A stretch of 7,086 nucleotides of DNA, from the NCBI GenBank assembly GCA_047625765.1, contig JBLHRE010000095.1:1-7086 (forward strand), in the 5' to 3' direction. A program made the translations under genes and the position numbers. Position 1 is the first letter of the stretch, and each line of letters begins with the position of its first letter. This DNA comes from JBLHRE01 sp047625765 (GTDB lineage Bacteria > Bacteroidota > Bacteroidia > Flavobacteriales > JBLHRE01). The notes under the pieces are model-generated. The model saw only the letters and a program-made list of their open reading frames with translations. It was not told where the DNA came from and made no database searches. Below, piece after piece: positions 6,736 to 7,086 of this stretch.

Positions 6736-6749
6736 ATCGTATCTACGAT
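6736..6749. repeat. Inverted repeat ATCGTA-TC-TACGAT
   Basis: Two perfect 6-bp arms are separated by 2 bp, giving an almost uninterrupted 14-bp palindrome. It lies in the gap upstream of the HNH-like gene. A regulator binding site is possible. The loop is too small for a comfortable RNA hairpin, and no T-tract follows. Confidence 0.4.
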
Positions 6750-6765
6750 AGTAGGGTTAGTCCAC

Positions 6766-6801
6766 GGGTCACCTTGTCTTTGAGACTGGGAATTATGACC
6801 C
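6766..6801. repeat. Nested inverted repeat, possible stem-loop
   Basis: The outer arms GGGTCA (6766-6771) and TGACCC (6796-6801) enclose inner arms GTCT (6776-6779) and AGAC (6783-6786) around TTG. This gives an interrupted two-tier hairpin in a locally GC-richer patch. It starts 14 bp beyond the stop of the partial gene on the right. There is no following T-run on the minus strand, so it is not a standard terminator. An RNA structure or a recombination or element-end site are alternatives. Confidence 0.4.
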
Positions 6802-6815
6802 CTCGGACGCCCAAA

Positions 6816-7086
6816 TTAAAAATACCTCTCCTTGTTTTTCACAAAGTCCAAGTAATGACCAAATAATGTATGCTTTATTAGCTTTTTAGTGTCTGGACGA
6901 ATTCTATGTTTATATATTTCTCTTTTTCGACCAACTACATTATTCGGGTCAAAATGATCAATGAATGACGCAACGATTATTCCAAAAACGAGAATTCTTT
7001 GCCTTTTCAGATTAGTTTTTTGGCTTGATAAATATTCATCTAATTCTTTAATCCATTTAGAAAATACCTCGTCAGAGTTTATCTTC
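6816..7086 (-). CDS. C-terminal 89 residues of an unrecognised protein (5' end beyond the window)
   Basis: One frame is open leftward from the right edge (complete codons from 7085) to TAA 6818-6816. No in-frame ATG is visible, so the start lies outside the window. The translated part contains FSKWIKELDEYLSSQKTN, then RILVFGIIVASFIDHFDP, GRKREIYKHRI, and ends FVKNKERYF. It is basic, and the middle RILVFGIIVASFID stretch could be a buried helix or a strand rather than a clear membrane span. I do not recognise the family. The same frame stays open for 38 codons after the TAA before a TGA, so a longer ancestral protein is conceivable. The gene is on the same strand as the HNH-like and nuclease-like genes, but 316 bp away from the former. 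That it is coding is likely from length and composition; identity is unknown. Confidence 0.6.
   Translation of the reverse strand, partial: KINSDEVFSKWIKELDEYLSSQKTNLKRQRILVFGIIVASFIDHFDPNNVVGRKREIYKHRIRPDTKKLIKHTLFGHYLDFVKNKERYF

Larger units (their letters stand above)
6500..6815. other. 316-bp gene-free stretch with two inverted repeats
   Basis: I find no convincing coding frame on either strand; the ATG-initiated frames are only a few codons long. The part nearest the HNH-like gene is AT-rich and should contain its promoter, but no clean TAnnTTTG with a -33 TTG was found. The part at about 6736-6812 is richer in GC and holds two inverted repeats, listed separately. No tRNA, terminator with a T-tract, or insertion-sequence end is recognisable. 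Confidence 0.6.

Noticed and set aside
6766..6801. Intrinsic terminator for the partial right-edge gene
   Set aside because: The stem is interrupted and no T-run follows it on the minus strand.
6751..6815. Integron attC-like or tRNA-derived attachment site
   Set aside because: GTTAGTC at 6756-6762 does not fit the GTTRRRY core, no matching partner core was found, and no tRNA T-arm could be drawn.

Overview
The window looks like chromosome from a member of the Bacteroidota, probably a Flavobacteriia-like or related marine or soil bacterium. Several signs point this way: low GC; start codons mostly without a well-placed Shine-Dalgarno sequence; two matches to the Bacteroidota -7 promoter element TAnnTTTG; an M23 peptidase next to a MerR-type regulator and divergent from alaS, an arrangement I recall from this phylum; a DUF4920 lipoprotein; and a REP-like palindrome of a kind I recall from these genomes. 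No species can be named from the sequence alone.

Left part (1-3860), core genome. A leftward pair encodes a membrane-anchored M23 peptidoglycan endopeptidase and, overlapping it by one base (TAATG), the start of a MerR-family regulator that runs off the left edge. Divergent from them is a full-length, apparently fully functional alaS (876 codons) with a strong intrinsic terminator. The 109 bp between the divergent genes holds two candidate -7 elements facing each other.

Middle part (3860-4860). A short convergent gap holds a REP-like palindrome. Then come two leftward genes 11 bp apart: a conserved hypothetical acidic protein, followed by a DUF4920 lipoprotein. They could be co-transcribed.

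Right part (5001-7086), accessory-looking. All genes here also read leftward. In order of transcription they are: the C-terminal 89 codons of an unrecognised protein entering from the right edge; a 316 bp gene-free stretch with two inverted repeats; a 340-residue protein with an N-terminal HNH-like or treble-clef Cys/His pattern; and, 68 bp later, a small stand-alone protein with the D...ExK signature of PD-(D/E)XK nucleases. The stretch is AT-rich by eye. The pairing of two nuclease-like proteins is the best candidate here for an undescribed system (possibly defence or DNA processing), but this is an inference from motifs and adjacency only. I see no tRNA, rRNA, CRISPR array, complete insertion sequence or recombinase gene.
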